A stretch of DNA of 64,000 bases from Pseudomonadota bacterium (GTDB lineage: Bacteria > Pseudomonadota > Alphaproteobacteria > Micropepsales > Micropepsaceae): positions 1 through 64,000 of the forward strand of contig JAFEEQ010000021.1 of assembly GCA_018241025.1 (NCBI GenBank), read 5' to 3'. Below the pieces are notes generated by a model. The model did not search any database and was not told where the DNA came from. It saw only the letters and a program-made list of their open reading frames with translations. Positions 29,874 through 38,437 of this stretch are shown here, in pieces. The position numbers and the translations under genes are program-made. Position 1 is the stretch's first letter. Every line of letters starts with the position of its first letter.

Positions 29874-30629
29874 ATGCCCAGGCGTGGATTTCTCTTCGCG
29901 GCGTTTCTCGTTTTCGCCGGCATCGGCGCGGGTTATGCGCAGGAAGGCGCGCGTCTGTCGTTCGAGCGGCTGGGCGAGCTGCAGACCGGGACGTATTCCA
30001 CCAGCACCGGCGTATCGTTCAGCCTCGACCGCTATGGCGACAAATATCTGATGCGCGTCGCCGGCGAGCCGGAAATCTATGTCCTCTATGTCGATGGCGG
30101 CACGTTGGGCGGACGGGTGCTGAAATACGATTCCGGCGCCACGGCGATCCAGGTCTCGGGTTGGGGCGCACTGACGATCTACACCGACGCACAGCCATCC
30201 GGCCTTCCGGCCGAACGCACCGCGGGCAGCACCGCGCCGGCCGTGCAGCCGGTATCGCTTTCCGAAATGCAAGGCGCCGCCGAGGACGAGAGCGAACACC
30301 TCGCCTATGTCCGCGGCCTGCATATCGCCTTCGATGCCGACTGGTCGGCGCTGTCGGGCGATCCCGAGCTGCGCGCGCTGGCCTTCGATGCGATGCAGAA
30401 CGCGGCGCGCGGCATCGACCGCTTCACCGCAAATCCGGCGGCACGGCAAAAGATGGCGGCGCGCGTCGGCGTGATCCATCTGGCGACCGGCGGAAAGCCG
30501 ACGATCGACCTCGTCGGCAAGGTGCTGACCGTGACCTTCGTGCCGGCGCACGGCTTTGCCGGACGCGCCTCGTCGCACGGCATCGCGCGCGCGCTGGGTC
30601 AGATGTTCTCGATACCGACGGCGGGGTAA
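29874..30629 (+). CDS. Secreted protein, DUF4908-like
   Basis: 251 residues with a signal peptide (FLFAAFLVFAGIGAGYAQ). The mature part has two regions: a beta-rich stretch with LQTGTYSTSTGVSFSLDRYG and YVLYVDGGTLGGRVLKYDSG, and a helical C-terminal half with LRALAFDAMQNAARGIDRFT. The layout recalls DUF4908 of Caulobacter relatives, but that is from memory. Function unknown. Confidence 0.7.
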   Translation: MPRRGFLFAAFLVFAGIGAGYAQEGARLSFERLGELQTGTYSTSTGVSFSLDRYGDKYLMRVAGEPEIYVLYVDGGTLGGRVLKYDSGATAIQVSGWGALTIYTDAQPSGLPAERTAGSTAPAVQPVSLSEMQGAAEDESEHLAYVRGLHIAFDADWSALSGDPELRALAFDAMQNAARGIDRFTANPAARQKMAARVGVIHLATGGKPTIDLVGKVLTVTFVPAHGFAGRASSHGIARALGQMFSIPTAG

Positions 30630-30635
30630 CGCCCA

Positions 30636-30735
30636 GGAGCATTTTCACGTTTCTTCGAATCGCGAAAATGCTTCTGCTCTTTGATTTGTCGGGGTTCCGG
30701 ACGGAAAACCGCTACACACTTTTCCTGGAACCGCT
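30636..30735. repeat. GAGCATTTTC-type intergenic repeat
   Basis: GGAGCATTTTCACGTTTCTT, then ATCGCGAAAATGCT as its complement, followed by CTGCTCTTTGATTTGTC, GGAAAACCGCTACACACTTT and TCCTGGAACCGCTT. This order is that of a repeat very common between genes of Rhizobiales. It lies between two converging gene ends and may act as a terminator. Confidence 0.7.
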
Positions 30736-31092
30736 TTACGGCGAGGTGCGCTGGCCGGGGGTGACCGGCTTCTGCTCGGCGGCCGATGGGTTCTGGGTCA
30801 CCGGATTGTCGACCGGATCGGCATGCAGGATCACACGATCGAGTTGGGCGCCGTTCTCACGGCCCTGGAGATACGGGATCTCGTACTTCTCGACCTTGGC
30901 GCGGTAATCCTCGAACGCAGCCTCGTCCTCGGGCAGGCGCTTGTCGCAGCGGTCGGGCGGAAGCTGCTGGGTCTCCTGGCACCAGAGGTCGAAATTGATC
31001 GTTTTGACATCGTAGTGCTGGCTCTGCGCCGCGACGCAGCTGCCGAAGATTGCCGCCGCCGAAAGCAGCAGCACGCGAGCCGAATGTCTCAT
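30736..31092 (-). CDS. Small secreted protein of unknown function
   Basis: 118 residues from the ATG giving MRHSARVLLLSAAAIFGSC, a clear signal peptide or lipoprotein-like signal with cysteine near the cleavage site (SCVAAQSQ). The mature part is charged, with CQETQQLPPDRCDKRLPEDE carrying a possible disulfide pair. Several earlier in-frame ATGs exist. I do not recognise a family. Confidence 0.6.
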   Translation of the reverse strand: MRHSARVLLLSAAAIFGSCVAAQSQHYDVKTINFDLWCQETQQLPPDRCDKRLPEDEAAFEDYRAKVEKYEIPYLQGRENGAQLDRVILHADPVDNPVTQNPSAAEQKPVTPGQRTSP

Positions 31093-31178
31093 GACCATCA
31101 CCATACGCCCGAAGACAACGCGGCGGAAGCCGCAAGGCTCCCGCCGCATCGTGTTTCGCACCGTCCGTGACGATTGTG

Positions 31179-32825
31179 TTATTCCGCGGCGACGGCGTGG
31201 TCTTCGGCGACCTTCACGTTCAGCAGCGCCAGCGGCGGACGGCCCAGGATCATGTCGGCGGCCTTTTCCGCGATCATGATGGTCGGCGCGTTGGTGTTGC
31301 CGCTGACCAGCGTCGGCATCACCGAGGCATCGACCACCCGCAGACCCTGCACGCCGTAGACCTTGAGTTCGGCATCGACCACGGACTCACTGTCCTTGCC
31401 CATCTTCGCGGTACCGACCGGGTGATAAATCGTCTCGGCCGTCTTGCGAATCCAGGCATCGATCTGGTCGTCGGTGCGGACGTGCGCGCCCGGCATCAGC
31501 TCGGGGCCGCGATAGGGATCGAAGGCGGCCTGGGCGAAGATATCGCGCGCCATCTTCGTGCCCTCGCGCATCGCGCGGCGGTCTTCCTCGGCCTCCAGGT
31601 AGTTGGGCTGGATCACCGGCGCGACCAGCGGATCGGACGATTTGATCGAGATGTAGCCGCGGCTCTGCGGGCGGAGCTGGCAGACATGGGTCATGAAGCC
31701 GTGGCGATCCGCTTTCTTGCGCGCGTGGTCGCTCATCAGGGCGGCGATGAAGTGGAATTGCAGGTCGGGGTGTTCGAGATCGGGACGGCTCTTCACGAAG
31801 CCGCCGGATTCGAGGCCCTGCCCCGTCGCCAGGCCCTTGCGGAACAGCATGTAGCTGAGGCCCGTCTTCATCGCGTTGAGCGGATTGGACTGGCTGTGCA
31901 GGGTGATCGGCTGGCTCGATTCATACTGGATCGAGGCGTCGAGATGGTCCTGCAGGTTCTTGCCCACACCCTTGAGGTCGGCGAGCACCGGGATGTCGAA
32001 GCGCTTCAGGATCGCCGGATCGCCGATGCCCGAAAGCAGCAGCGTCTGCGGCGAGTTCACCGCGCCGCCGGAGAGGATCACCTCACGCGTCGCCGTGACC
32101 TTCACCGGCTGCTTGTTCTGGATGAACTCGACGCCGGTGACCTTGGTGCCTTCGAACAGCATGCGGCTGACATGGGCATGGCTCTCGATGGTAAGGTTCT
32201 TGCGCTCGAGGATCGGCGTCAGATAGCCCTTGGCCGCGCTCCAGCGTTCGCCGTTGTGAATGGTGAGCTGATAGGGCCCGAAGCCTTCCTGCTGGTAGCC
32301 GTTGAAATCCCTGGTTTCCGGGAAGCCCGCCTCGACCCCCGCCTTCATGAAGGCGCGGAACAGCGGATTGGTGGAACGGCCGTTGGAGACGCGCAGCGGG
32401 CCATCGCCGCCGTGGAAATCGTCGCCGCCGTTTTCATTGTGCTCGGCGCGCTTGAAATAGGGCAGCACGTCGGAGAACGACCAGCCTTCGAGGCCCATCT
32501 GGCGCCAGCTGTCGTAGTCGCGGGCGTGGCCGCGGATGTAGATCATGCCGTTGATCGAGGACGATCCGCCCCAGCCGCGGCCGCGCGGCCAGTACAGGCT
32601 GCGGCCGTTCATGTGCTGCTGGCCCTCGGTCTGGTAGTACCAGTTGAACGGGTTCGGCTTGGAGATGAGCTGCGCCACGCCGGCCGGCATGTGCACCATC
32701 ATCGCCTTGTCGCGGCCGCCAGCCTCGATCAGCAGAACCTCGGTCTTCGGATCTTCCGACAGACGGTTGGCGAGCACGCAGCCCGCACTGCCCGCGCCGA
32801 TGATGACGTAGTCATACGCTTTCAT
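31179..32825 (-). CDS. GMC-family FAD oxidoreductase (choline/alcohol dehydrogenase-like)
   Basis: 548 residues. FAD motif YVIIGAGSAGCVLANRLSED at the start; GMC signature 1 region GRGWGGSSSINGMIYIRGHA; signature 2 ILSGGAVNSPQTLLLSGIG; C-terminal catalytic HPVGTAKMG and NTNAPTIMIAEKAADMIL. It oxidises an alcohol; choline is only one of several possible substrates, and there is no betaine aldehyde dehydrogenase gene nearby. No signal peptide, so it is cytoplasmic. Confidence 0.92.
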   Translation of the reverse strand: MKAYDYVIIGAGSAGCVLANRLSEDPKTEVLLIEAGGRDKAMMVHMPAGVAQLISKPNPFNWYYQTEGQQHMNGRSLYWPRGRGWGGSSSINGMIYIRGHARDYDSWRQMGLEGWSFSDVLPYFKRAEHNENGGDDFHGGDGPLRVSNGRSTNPLFRAFMKAGVEAGFPETRDFNGYQQEGFGPYQLTIHNGERWSAAKGYLTPILERKNLTIESHAHVSRMLFEGTKVTGVEFIQNKQPVKVTATREVILSGGAVNSPQTLLLSGIGDPAILKRFDIPVLADLKGVGKNLQDHLDASIQYESSQPITLHSQSNPLNAMKTGLSYMLFRKGLATGQGLESGGFVKSRPDLEHPDLQFHFIAALMSDHARKKADRHGFMTHVCQLRPQSRGYISIKSSDPLVAPVIQPNYLEAEEDRRAMREGTKMARDIFAQAAFDPYRGPELMPGAHVRTDDQIDAWIRKTAETIYHPVGTAKMGKDSESVVDAELKVYGVQGLRVVDASVMPTLVSGNTNAPTIMIAEKAADMILGRPPLALLNVKVAEDHAVAAE

Positions 32826-32908
32826 GGTCTATCCCTGAACGCCTCTTCCCTGCGTCCAGCATAGCCAAACATGACGCCGGTGTCGCGTTTATCGCGACGC
32901 TGCTGCCG

Positions 32909-33814
32909 CTAGGGCAGCAGCGTCACCACGGCGCGGCGGTTCTTGGGCTCCTTCACCCCGTCGGGCGTCTGGACTGCGAGGTCCTTTTCGCCGACGCCGG
33001 AGATCTCGATCGCCTCGCGCCGCGCACCCATCGAGACCAACGTCTCGGCGACGATGTTCGCGCGCTTGACCGAAAGAGCCTGGTTGTAGGTCGCAGAGCC
33101 CGAGGTGTCGGTGTGGCCGACGATGGTGATGCGCGACTGGCCGCCGGCCCGCGCGGTCTCGATGGCTTTTTGCAGCACGGTGAGTTGCTCGCCGGTCAGC
33201 GACCAGGAATCGAGATCGAAGTAGACGGTGTAGTCGGTGGCCGGCGGCGGCGCCGCGGCAGCCATCTGCGGCGGGTTGATGTCGCGCTCGAGCCTCGCGA
33301 TCGAACTGGCGAAGGAGCCGCGGCAGGCCGCCGCGGCGGCCGCCTGCGACGCCACGGTGCTGTTCAGCATCCAGCAGTCGAAATCGGTCTGCGCCCGGGC
33401 GGCGTCTTCGGGGAAACGGTCCTTGCCGGCATCGACGGCCTTGAGGAGACGGTCGCGCGCGGCAGCGGATTCGGAGTCGCGGCCGGGCTCCGGCGACACT
33501 TCGGTGCCCTGCGCGGCGATCAGCGCCTTGGTGGCGAAGGCTTCGGCCAGGGTCCCCGTGCCGCTGTCATCATCGCCGAAGATGGTCATCGAGCCGTCGG
33601 CATCGAAGGTGCCGCCCGAATTATCCGTCGCACTGCCGAAAGAACGGGCAAGATAGGCGTAGTTCCGGAAAAGCTGCTGGGTGAATGCCGAACCGGTGGG
33701 CGTCGTGCCGTCGAGTTCGTCCAGCGAGCTGGTGCTGACGCAGGCCGAAAGGGCGATGGCTGCGATCGCGAGGACCGCGCCGGTGACGCTGCGTTGCAGA
33801 AGGCGATGCGCCAT
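32909..33814 (-). CDS. OmpA-family outer-membrane lipoprotein
   Basis: 301 residues. Lipobox LSAC at about 22-25 after a hydrophobic signal (GAVLAIAAIA). Middle region of unknown fold with DCWMLNSTVASQAAAAAACR. C-terminal OmpA domain (about 190-301) with YTVYFDLDSWSLTGEQLTVL, VGHTDTSGSATYN and the peptidoglycan-binding NRRAVVTLLP end. It probably anchors the outer membrane to the wall. It diverges from the PilZ gene. Confidence 0.9.
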   Translation of the reverse strand: MAHRLLQRSVTGAVLAIAAIALSACVSTSSLDELDGTTPTGSAFTQQLFRNYAYLARSFGSATDNSGGTFDADGSMTIFGDDDSGTGTLAEAFATKALIAAQGTEVSPEPGRDSESAAARDRLLKAVDAGKDRFPEDAARAQTDFDCWMLNSTVASQAAAAAACRGSFASSIARLERDINPPQMAAAAPPPATDYTVYFDLDSWSLTGEQLTVLQKAIETARAGGQSRITIVGHTDTSGSATYNQALSVKRANIVAETLVSMGARREAIEISGVGEKDLAVQTPDGVKEPKNRRAVVTLLP

Positions 33815-33976
33815 GTGGGGTCCCCCGGGGTTCCGATCGATGCGCCAGCTATAGCGTGCAGAGCCGCGAAGGTTAAGCGCTCTTAGCCCGACAAATTCGT
33901 CACCAAGTTGCGGCGGCGGTAACCTCTTGTTGACCGCACGCGGCGAAACTGTGCGGCGATCTGGAGCGGGGCAGGC

Positions 33977-34624
33977 ATGCAGGGCCAGCCGATTTTGAAA
34001 CGGATGGAAGACCCGGTGGTCGCGAAAGCGCGCGCCGAGCGCCGCCGTTTCCGGCGGGTGCCGGTCGACCTCGCCGGCCGCCTCTTCCTGCCCGCCGACA
34101 GCCGCGAAGCGGTGTGCAAGGTCATCGACATGTCGCCGGGCGGCGCCTCGGTCCTGTCCGACCTGATGCCCGAGGCCGACGCGCATATCGTTCTTTATAT
34201 CGACGGCTTCGGCCGCTTCGAGGGCGTGGTGATCCGGCGCGACGGCGACGGCTTCGGTGTGCGCTTCTCGGGCACCGCGCTGAAGCGCGAGAAGACCGCC
34301 GAGCAGCTCACGCTCTATATGAACAAGACGCTGGTCGATTCCAGCGTGGTGGTGCGCCAGAACGACCGCACCCCGGCCAAGGGCATGTCGCAATTCGTCC
34401 GCGCCGACGGGACGATCGTCAAATGCGAGGTCATCGACCTGTCGCCGACCGGCGTCTCGCTGCGCACCGCGATCAAGCCGCAGGTCGGCGAATTCGTGCT
34501 CATCGGCCAGCTTGCCGGCCGCGTCGCGCGCCAGCACGAAGACGGCGTCGGCGTCCAGTTCGTCGGCCTGACGAGCGAGACGCCCAGCGCCGATACGCTG
34601 CACGCGAGCATCATGGTGCGCTGA
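33977..34624 (+). CDS. Protein with two tandem PilZ domains
   Basis: 215 residues. First PilZ: RRRFRRVPVDLAGRLFLP (RxxxR) and VIDMSPGGAS (D-x-S-x-x-G). Second PilZ: a weaker front part (FVRADGTIVKCEV) and VIDLSPTGVS. The first copy has the residues known to contact c-di-GMP; the second lacks a clear RxxxR and is likely structural. It may respond to the same signal that the EAL protein at 15679 destroys. Output unknown. Confidence 0.82.
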   Translation: MQGQPILKRMEDPVVAKARAERRRFRRVPVDLAGRLFLPADSREAVCKVIDMSPGGASVLSDLMPEADAHIVLYIDGFGRFEGVVIRRDGDGFGVRFSGTALKREKTAEQLTLYMNKTLVDSSVVVRQNDRTPAKGMSQFVRADGTIVKCEVIDLSPTGVSLRTAIKPQVGEFVLIGQLAGRVARQHEDGVGVQFVGLTSETPSADTLHASIMVR

Positions 34625-34641
34625 CTGGCGTGCAGACCGAA

Positions 34642-34663
34642 TTCGGACTAATATCGGTCCGAA
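34642..34663. promoter_or_regulatory. Operator/promoter of the YefM/RelE-type pair
   Basis: Perfect inverted repeat TTCGGAC-N8-GTCCGAA. The spacer contains TAATAT (34649-34654), a near-consensus -10 box, so a repressor on the repeat would cover the promoter. It lies 12 bases before the antitoxin ATG. Confidence 0.6.
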
Positions 34664-34675
34664 AGCGGTCCTGCC

Positions 34676-34954
34676 ATGAAACTGTCCAATCGGGTCAAGC
34701 CCATCAGCTATCTGAAGGCGAATGCGCCGGCGGTTCTCGATGACATCGAGGAGACGCGCTCGCCGATGGTCATCACGGTCAACGGCGAAGCCAAAGCCGT
34801 GCTCCAGGACATCGCCAGCTACGAGGAGACCCAGGAGACCCTGGCGCTCCTGAAGATCCTGGCGCTCGGTGAAGCCGAGGTGCGGGACGGCAAGGCCGTG
34901 CCCTTCCGCGAGGCGTTTTCACGGATCCGCCGCAACGTGCGGCGCAAGTCCTGA
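34676..34954 (+). CDS. YefM/Phd-type antitoxin
   Basis: 92 residues. SNRVKPISYLKANAPAVLDD and SPMVITVNGEAKAVLQDIAS are the canonical Phd/YefM fold. LALLKILALGEAEVRDGKAV and a basic C-terminus form the toxin-binding tail. It is followed three bases later by a RelE/ParE-type toxin. Confidence 0.9.
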   Translation: MKLSNRVKPISYLKANAPAVLDDIEETRSPMVITVNGEAKAVLQDIASYEETQETLALLKILALGEAEVRDGKAVPFREAFSRIRRNVRRKS

Positions 34955-34957
34955 GCG

Positions 34958-35281
34958 ATGGCCCGCAAGGTCGTCGTCGTTCCCGCGGCCATCCGCGACA
35001 TCGAGGACATCTACCGCTACATCGCGACGAAGACAGGCGTGATGACCGCGGAACGCGTGCTCGACGGCCTCGAACGCCAGATCGCGAGCCTGACGGAGCT
35101 TTCGGAGCGCGGAAACATTCCGAAAGAGTTGACCGCAATCGGCCGCAGCGACTATCGCGAGCTTCACTTCAAGCCCTATCGCATCTTCTACCGGATCGCC
35201 GAGTCCGCCGTTCAAGTCACGGCCGTTCTCGACGGGCGCCGCGATATGTCGACCCTTCTGCGCCAGCGTCTTACACGCTAG
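34958..35281 (+). CDS. RelE/ParE-family toxin
   Basis: 107 residues. VVVPAAIRDIEDIYRYIATK is the N-terminal helical hairpin and YRELHFKPYRIFYRIAESAV the core strands of RelE/ParE. VTAVLDGRRDMSTLL ends the fold. Whether it cuts ribosomal mRNA (RelE) or targets gyrase (ParE) cannot be decided here; the helical hairpin favours ParE. Its last 11 bases overlap the end of a convergent gene. Confidence 0.88.
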   Translation: MARKVVVVPAAIRDIEDIYRYIATKTGVMTAERVLDGLERQIASLTELSERGNIPKELTAIGRSDYRELHFKPYRIFYRIAESAVQVTAVLDGRRDMSTLLRQRLTR

Positions 35282-35765
35282 CCAGCCATGCTGCTGCGTC
35301 GCGCGGGTTGCTTAAGCGGACATAGGATTTGAGCGCAGCGGCGGCGAGGGCGCGGTCGATATGCGGGCGCTCGGCGCGGCGCAGCATCCACCAGAGCACT
35401 TTCGGCTGGAAGCGATCGACGCAGCCTTCCGGCATCTCCGCGCGGCGCGCGCCGGCGAGCATCCGGCGCAGGACGCGCGCCGTGCAGCGCCAGCGCGAGA
35501 AATCGAGATCGATCACCAGATCCGCGGCGTTCAGGCGCTGCACGCGCGCCGGATCGATCCAGCCCTCGATGATCCAGCGCGGCCGCGCCAGCCATTCGGC
35601 GTGCAGTGCGGCGAGCGCCTCGGGCGCGGGCTCCGTCCAGTTGGGCGTCCACTCGAGCTGGTCGCCGTGCAGAACCGGCAAGCCGGTCTTCGCACCGAGG
35701 GCGCGCGCGAAGGTGCTCTTGCCCGAAGCGCTGACTCCGATGATGGCGATGCGTTCAGGCGTCAT
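35271..35765 (-). CDS. P-loop kinase-like protein (adenylate kinase / topology-modulation family)
   Basis: 164 residues. Walker A IIGVSASGKSTFARALG, then GLPVLHGDQLEWTPNW, RWIIEGWID and a Walker-B-like LVIDLDFSR. The W-I-x-E-G and D-L-D motifs are those of small ATPases related to FlaR/adenylate kinase proteins. The start ATGACGCCTGAA overlaps the end of the upstream MmcQ/YjbR gene, so translation would normally be coupled to it. Confidence 0.8.
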   Translation of the reverse strand: MTPERIAIIGVSASGKSTFARALGAKTGLPVLHGDQLEWTPNWTEPAPEALAALHAEWLARPRWIIEGWIDPARVQRLNAADLVIDLDFSRWRCTARVLRRMLAGARRAEMPEGCVDRFQPKVLWWMLRRAERPHIDRALAAAALKSYVRLSNPRDAAAWLASV

Positions 35766-36119
35766 GAATGCCGAGCTGGGCGCGCCGCTTCTTCGACAGG
35801 CCCTGCGCGATGATGGCATGGGCGCGCGTGAGATAGCCGGCGAGCTGCCTGTCGGGAAGGCGGTCGAGACGATCGAGCGTCACCCACTTGGCCCGCGCGA
35901 GATATTTCGACGGCGCGATGCCGCGCTTTTTGTCAACAGCTCGAAGCTCAATTCGTCGGTCTTGAACGAGATGCCGTTGCTCTCGCCCTTTTTCGCCTTC
36001 GGACCCATGCCGGCGAACATCTTCTCACCGACGACGAAGATGTGGTCGCTGCCCCATTTTATCGACAGTTCGGCGCCCGGAAGCGCGAGCAGGAGCCTGG
36101 TGACTTGGTCGTAGGTCAT
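35755..36119 (-). pseudogene. MmcQ/YjbR family gene (DUF419) with a one-base frameshift
   Basis: Reading from 36119, the first 63 residues are a normal MmcQ/YjbR N-terminus: YDQVTRLLLALPGAELSIKW, then VVGEKMFAGMGPK and SFKTDELSFELLT. After a run of five T on the plus strand (35927-35931), the family's C-terminal half continues in another frame: KKRGIAPSKYLARAKWVTLD, then DRQLAGYLTRAHAIIAQGL and SKKRRAQLGIHDA, stop at 35755. Adding one base to the run gives a 121-residue protein of normal length. In the primary frame a meaningless 16-residue tail ends at 35880. It may be a real mutation, a slippery run, or a sequencing error. Confidence 0.8.
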
Positions 36120-36153
36120 GGCCGGGACTATTTCGTTTTTTCAACAAAAGAGT

Positions 36154-36251
36154 GTCATGGCCCGCGAATGCGGGCCATCCATGGGGTGCGCCTCGATTTT
36201 CGAAGTTGTGGATGAACCGCATGGATGGCCCGCTCTCCGGCGGGCCATGAC
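36154..36251. repeat. Inverted repeat, family C copy 3
   Basis: Arms GTCATGGCCCGC and GCGGGCCATGAC flank a spacer with ATGGATGGCCCGCT. It occupies the space between the YjbR-like and DUF1232 genes. Confidence 0.75.
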
Positions 36252-36276
36252 ATCTGAGTTTAAAACTGAAACAGGA

Positions 36277-36636
36277 CTAACCCGGCTCTCCGATCTCCAG
36301 CATCGCGCGCGCCTTGGCGCGGTGCTCCTCGCGGATCTGGCCGGCGACCATCGAGAGCGCCAGCGCGATCACCGCGGCGTCGTCGGTGAAGCCGACTCCG
36401 GCGAGGAAATCCGGAATCGCGTCGAAGGGCAAAACGAAATAGGCCAGCGCCGCGAACAGCGTCGCCTTGACCTTCGCGGGCGTCGCCGGATCGACGGCGC
36501 AGAAATAGGCTGCGGCCGCATCCTCGGCGAAGGGAATGCGCCCGGCCACGCGGCGCAGCTTCTTCCAGAAGTTCCGCTCGACGGTCTTCTCGTCGCTCGG
36601 CCGTGGCACCGGCAAGGGATATGCGGGTTCGCTCAT
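36277..36636 (-). CDS. YkvA/DUF1232 family membrane-associated protein
   Basis: 119 residues. The DUF1232 signature is ALAYFVLPFDAIPDFLAGVG then FTDDAAVIALALSM, a hydrophobic hairpin with the conserved P-x-D-x-I-P-D core. The N-terminus is proline-rich and soluble. Function is not established. It diverges from the PaaI gene by 44 bases. Confidence 0.88.
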   Translation of the reverse strand: MSEPAYPLPVPRPSDEKTVERNFWKKLRRVAGRIPFAEDAAAAYFCAVDPATPAKVKATLFAALAYFVLPFDAIPDFLAGVGFTDDAAVIALALSMVAGQIREEHRAKARAMLEIGEPG

Positions 36637-36680
36637 CGCGCTATTATATGGGCGTATAAAGACGGCGAAAAAGGGGTGAC

Positions 36681-37085
36681 ATGGCGAGCGATATCGGAAA
36701 GCGCATTCTGGCGAACCAGCCTTTCCCGACCCTGATGGGGGTGGAGGTGGTAAGCGCGGAACCCGAAAAAGTCCTGGCGAAACTTGTGGTGCGGCCGGAC
36801 CTCTGCACCGCCGGCCACATCATGCATGGCGGCGCGATCATGGCGTTTGCCGATGCGCTCGGCGCCATCGGCGCGGTGCTCAACATGCCGCGCGAGGCAA
36901 ACACCACGACGATCGAGAGCAAGACGAATTTCATCGGCGCGGCGAAGGAAGGTTCGACCGTCACCGGCGAGTCGACGCCGGTGCATGTCGGCAAGCGCAC
37001 CTCAGTCTGGACCACGCGCATCACCCGCGAGGACGGCAAGCTCGTCGCCATCGTGACCCAGACGCAGATGATCCTGTTGCCCTGA
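36681..37085 (+). CDS. PaaI-family hotdog thioesterase
   Basis: 134 residues. Hotdog fold with the active region TAGHIMHGGAIMAFADALGA, in which H-G-G and the following acidic residue match PaaI enzymes; NTTTIESKTNFIGAAKEGST follows. It likely hydrolyses an acyl-CoA. Its stop overlaps the start of the lumazine synthase gene by one base. Confidence 0.88.
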   Translation: MASDIGKRILANQPFPTLMGVEVVSAEPEKVLAKLVVRPDLCTAGHIMHGGAIMAFADALGAIGAVLNMPREANTTTIESKTNFIGAAKEGSTVTGESTPVHVGKRTSVWTTRITREDGKLVAIVTQTQMILLP

Positions 37086-37573
37086 TGCTGCTGCCGCATT
37101 CCGCCGCGAATATCAGCCGCCTCGGCCCGGCCTGCATCCATGTCCTGAAATCGAAGTGGCATGCCGAGCATGTCGATGCCCTAGTCGACCGTTTCCTTGC
37201 GGTGATGGCGGAGGCCGGCTGTGACTTTATCCCGGTGCACACGCTCAGCGGCTGTCTCGAGATGCCGCTCGCCGCGCAGGATATCTTCGAGATGGAGAGG
37301 GGCCGTCTCGAGGCCGTCGTCTGCTTCGGCGTGCTGATGAAAGGCGAGACCGCGCATTTCGAGATGGTGCTGAACACCATGACCGCGGCCTTCGCCCAGC
37401 TCACGCTTGCGGCGCGCGTGCCGGTGATCAACGCGATCCTGCCTGCGAGCCGCATCGAGCATGTGCTGGAACGCAGCGGCGACAACGATCTCAACAAGGG
37501 AATCGAGGCCGCATTGGCGACGGTCGAGACCGTCCTGTGGCGCCGCGACATCCGCGCCCGCGCCCTGCCCTAA
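37085..37573 (+). CDS. ribH: 6,7-dimethyl-8-ribityllumazine synthase-like protein (type II-like)
   Basis: 162 residues. Lumazine synthase motifs: GCLEMPLAAQ (the ribityl-phosphate binding strand), VVCFGVLMKGETAHFEMV with the catalytic histidine, and NDLNKGIEAALA with the conserved lysine. The lone location away from other rib genes, and HVLKSKWHAEHVDALVDRF instead of the usual FN start, fit the RibH2 type found beside a housekeeping RibH1. It overlaps the PaaI stop. Confidence 0.8.
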   Translation: MLLPHSAANISRLGPACIHVLKSKWHAEHVDALVDRFLAVMAEAGCDFIPVHTLSGCLEMPLAAQDIFEMERGRLEAVVCFGVLMKGETAHFEMVLNTMTAAFAQLTLAARVPVINAILPASRIEHVLERSGDNDLNKGIEAALATVETVLWRRDIRARALP

Positions 37574-37640
37574 CGTCCGCTTTGCACCTTCGCGCCGGGC
37601 GGTCTAAGAGTCCGGCCGGCCAACAGGAAGGGCATTGAAC

Positions 37641-38423
37641 ATGGAACTGAATTCCTCGATTTCGGCAGTGATCACCGGCGGCGCATCCGGCCTCGGCGAA
37701 GCCACCGCCCGCGCGCTGCGCGCCAAGGGCGTCAAGGTCGCGCTGCTCGACATGAACAAGGACAAGGGCGAGAAGCTCGCCGCCGAGATCGGCGCGACCT
37801 TCTGCGAAGCCAACGTCACCAGCGAAGAGAGCGTGCTCGCCGCCTTCGAGAAGGCGCGCGCCGCCAACGGCCAGGAGCGCATCCTCGTCAACTGCGCCGG
37901 CACCGGCAACGCGATCAAGACCGCGTCGCGCGACAAGAAGACGGGCGAACTGCGCCGCTTCCCGTCGGACGCGTTCAACTTCATCATCCAGATCAACCTC
38001 GTCGGCACCTATCGCTGCATCGCCATCGCGGCGCAGGGCATGCTGAGCCTCGACCCGCTTCCAGGCGGCGAGCGCGGCGCGATCGTCAACACCGCCTCGG
38101 TTGCGGCGCAGGACGGCCAGATCGGCCAGGCCGCCTATACCGCGTCGAAGGCGGGCATCAACGGCCTGACGCTCGTCGTCGCGCGCGACCTGGCGCAGGA
38201 AGGCATCCGCTGCAACACGATCATGCCGGGCCTGTTCAACACCCCGCTGCTCGGCGCCGCGCCGGAGCAGGTGAAGGCCGCGCTCGGCGCCCAGGTGCCG
38301 TTCCCGCCGCGCCTCGGCAACCCGCCGGAATACGCGTCGCTCGCGCTCGAGATGCTGAGCAATCCGTACTTCAACGGCGAATGCGTCCGCCTCGACGGCG
38401 CGATCCGCATGGCGCCGCGGTAA
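37641..38423 (+). CDS. Short-chain dehydrogenase, 3-hydroxyacyl-CoA dehydrogenase type 2-like
   Basis: 260 residues. [23 protein letters not shown], catalytic [20 protein letters not shown] (Ser, Tyr and Lys in place) and [20 protein letters not shown]. The insertion [20 protein letters not shown] is typical of the HSD17B10/3-hydroxy-2-methylbutyryl-CoA dehydrogenase branch. ATG at 37641 is preferred over a TTG two codons upstream. A strong terminator follows. Confidence 0.9.
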   Translation: MELNSSISAVITGGASGLGEATARALRAKGVKVALLDMNKDKGEKLAAEIGATFCEANVTSEESVLAAFEKARAANGQERILVNCAGTGNAIKTASRDKKTGELRRFPSDAFNFIIQINLVGTYRCIAIAAQGMLSLDPLPGGERGAIVNTASVAAQDGQIGQAAYTASKAGINGLTLVVARDLAQEGIRCNTIMPGLFNTPLLGAAPEQVKAALGAQVPFPPRLGNPPEYASLALEMLSNPYFNGECVRLDGAIRMAPR

Positions 38424-38437
38424 GACACAAACATCCC

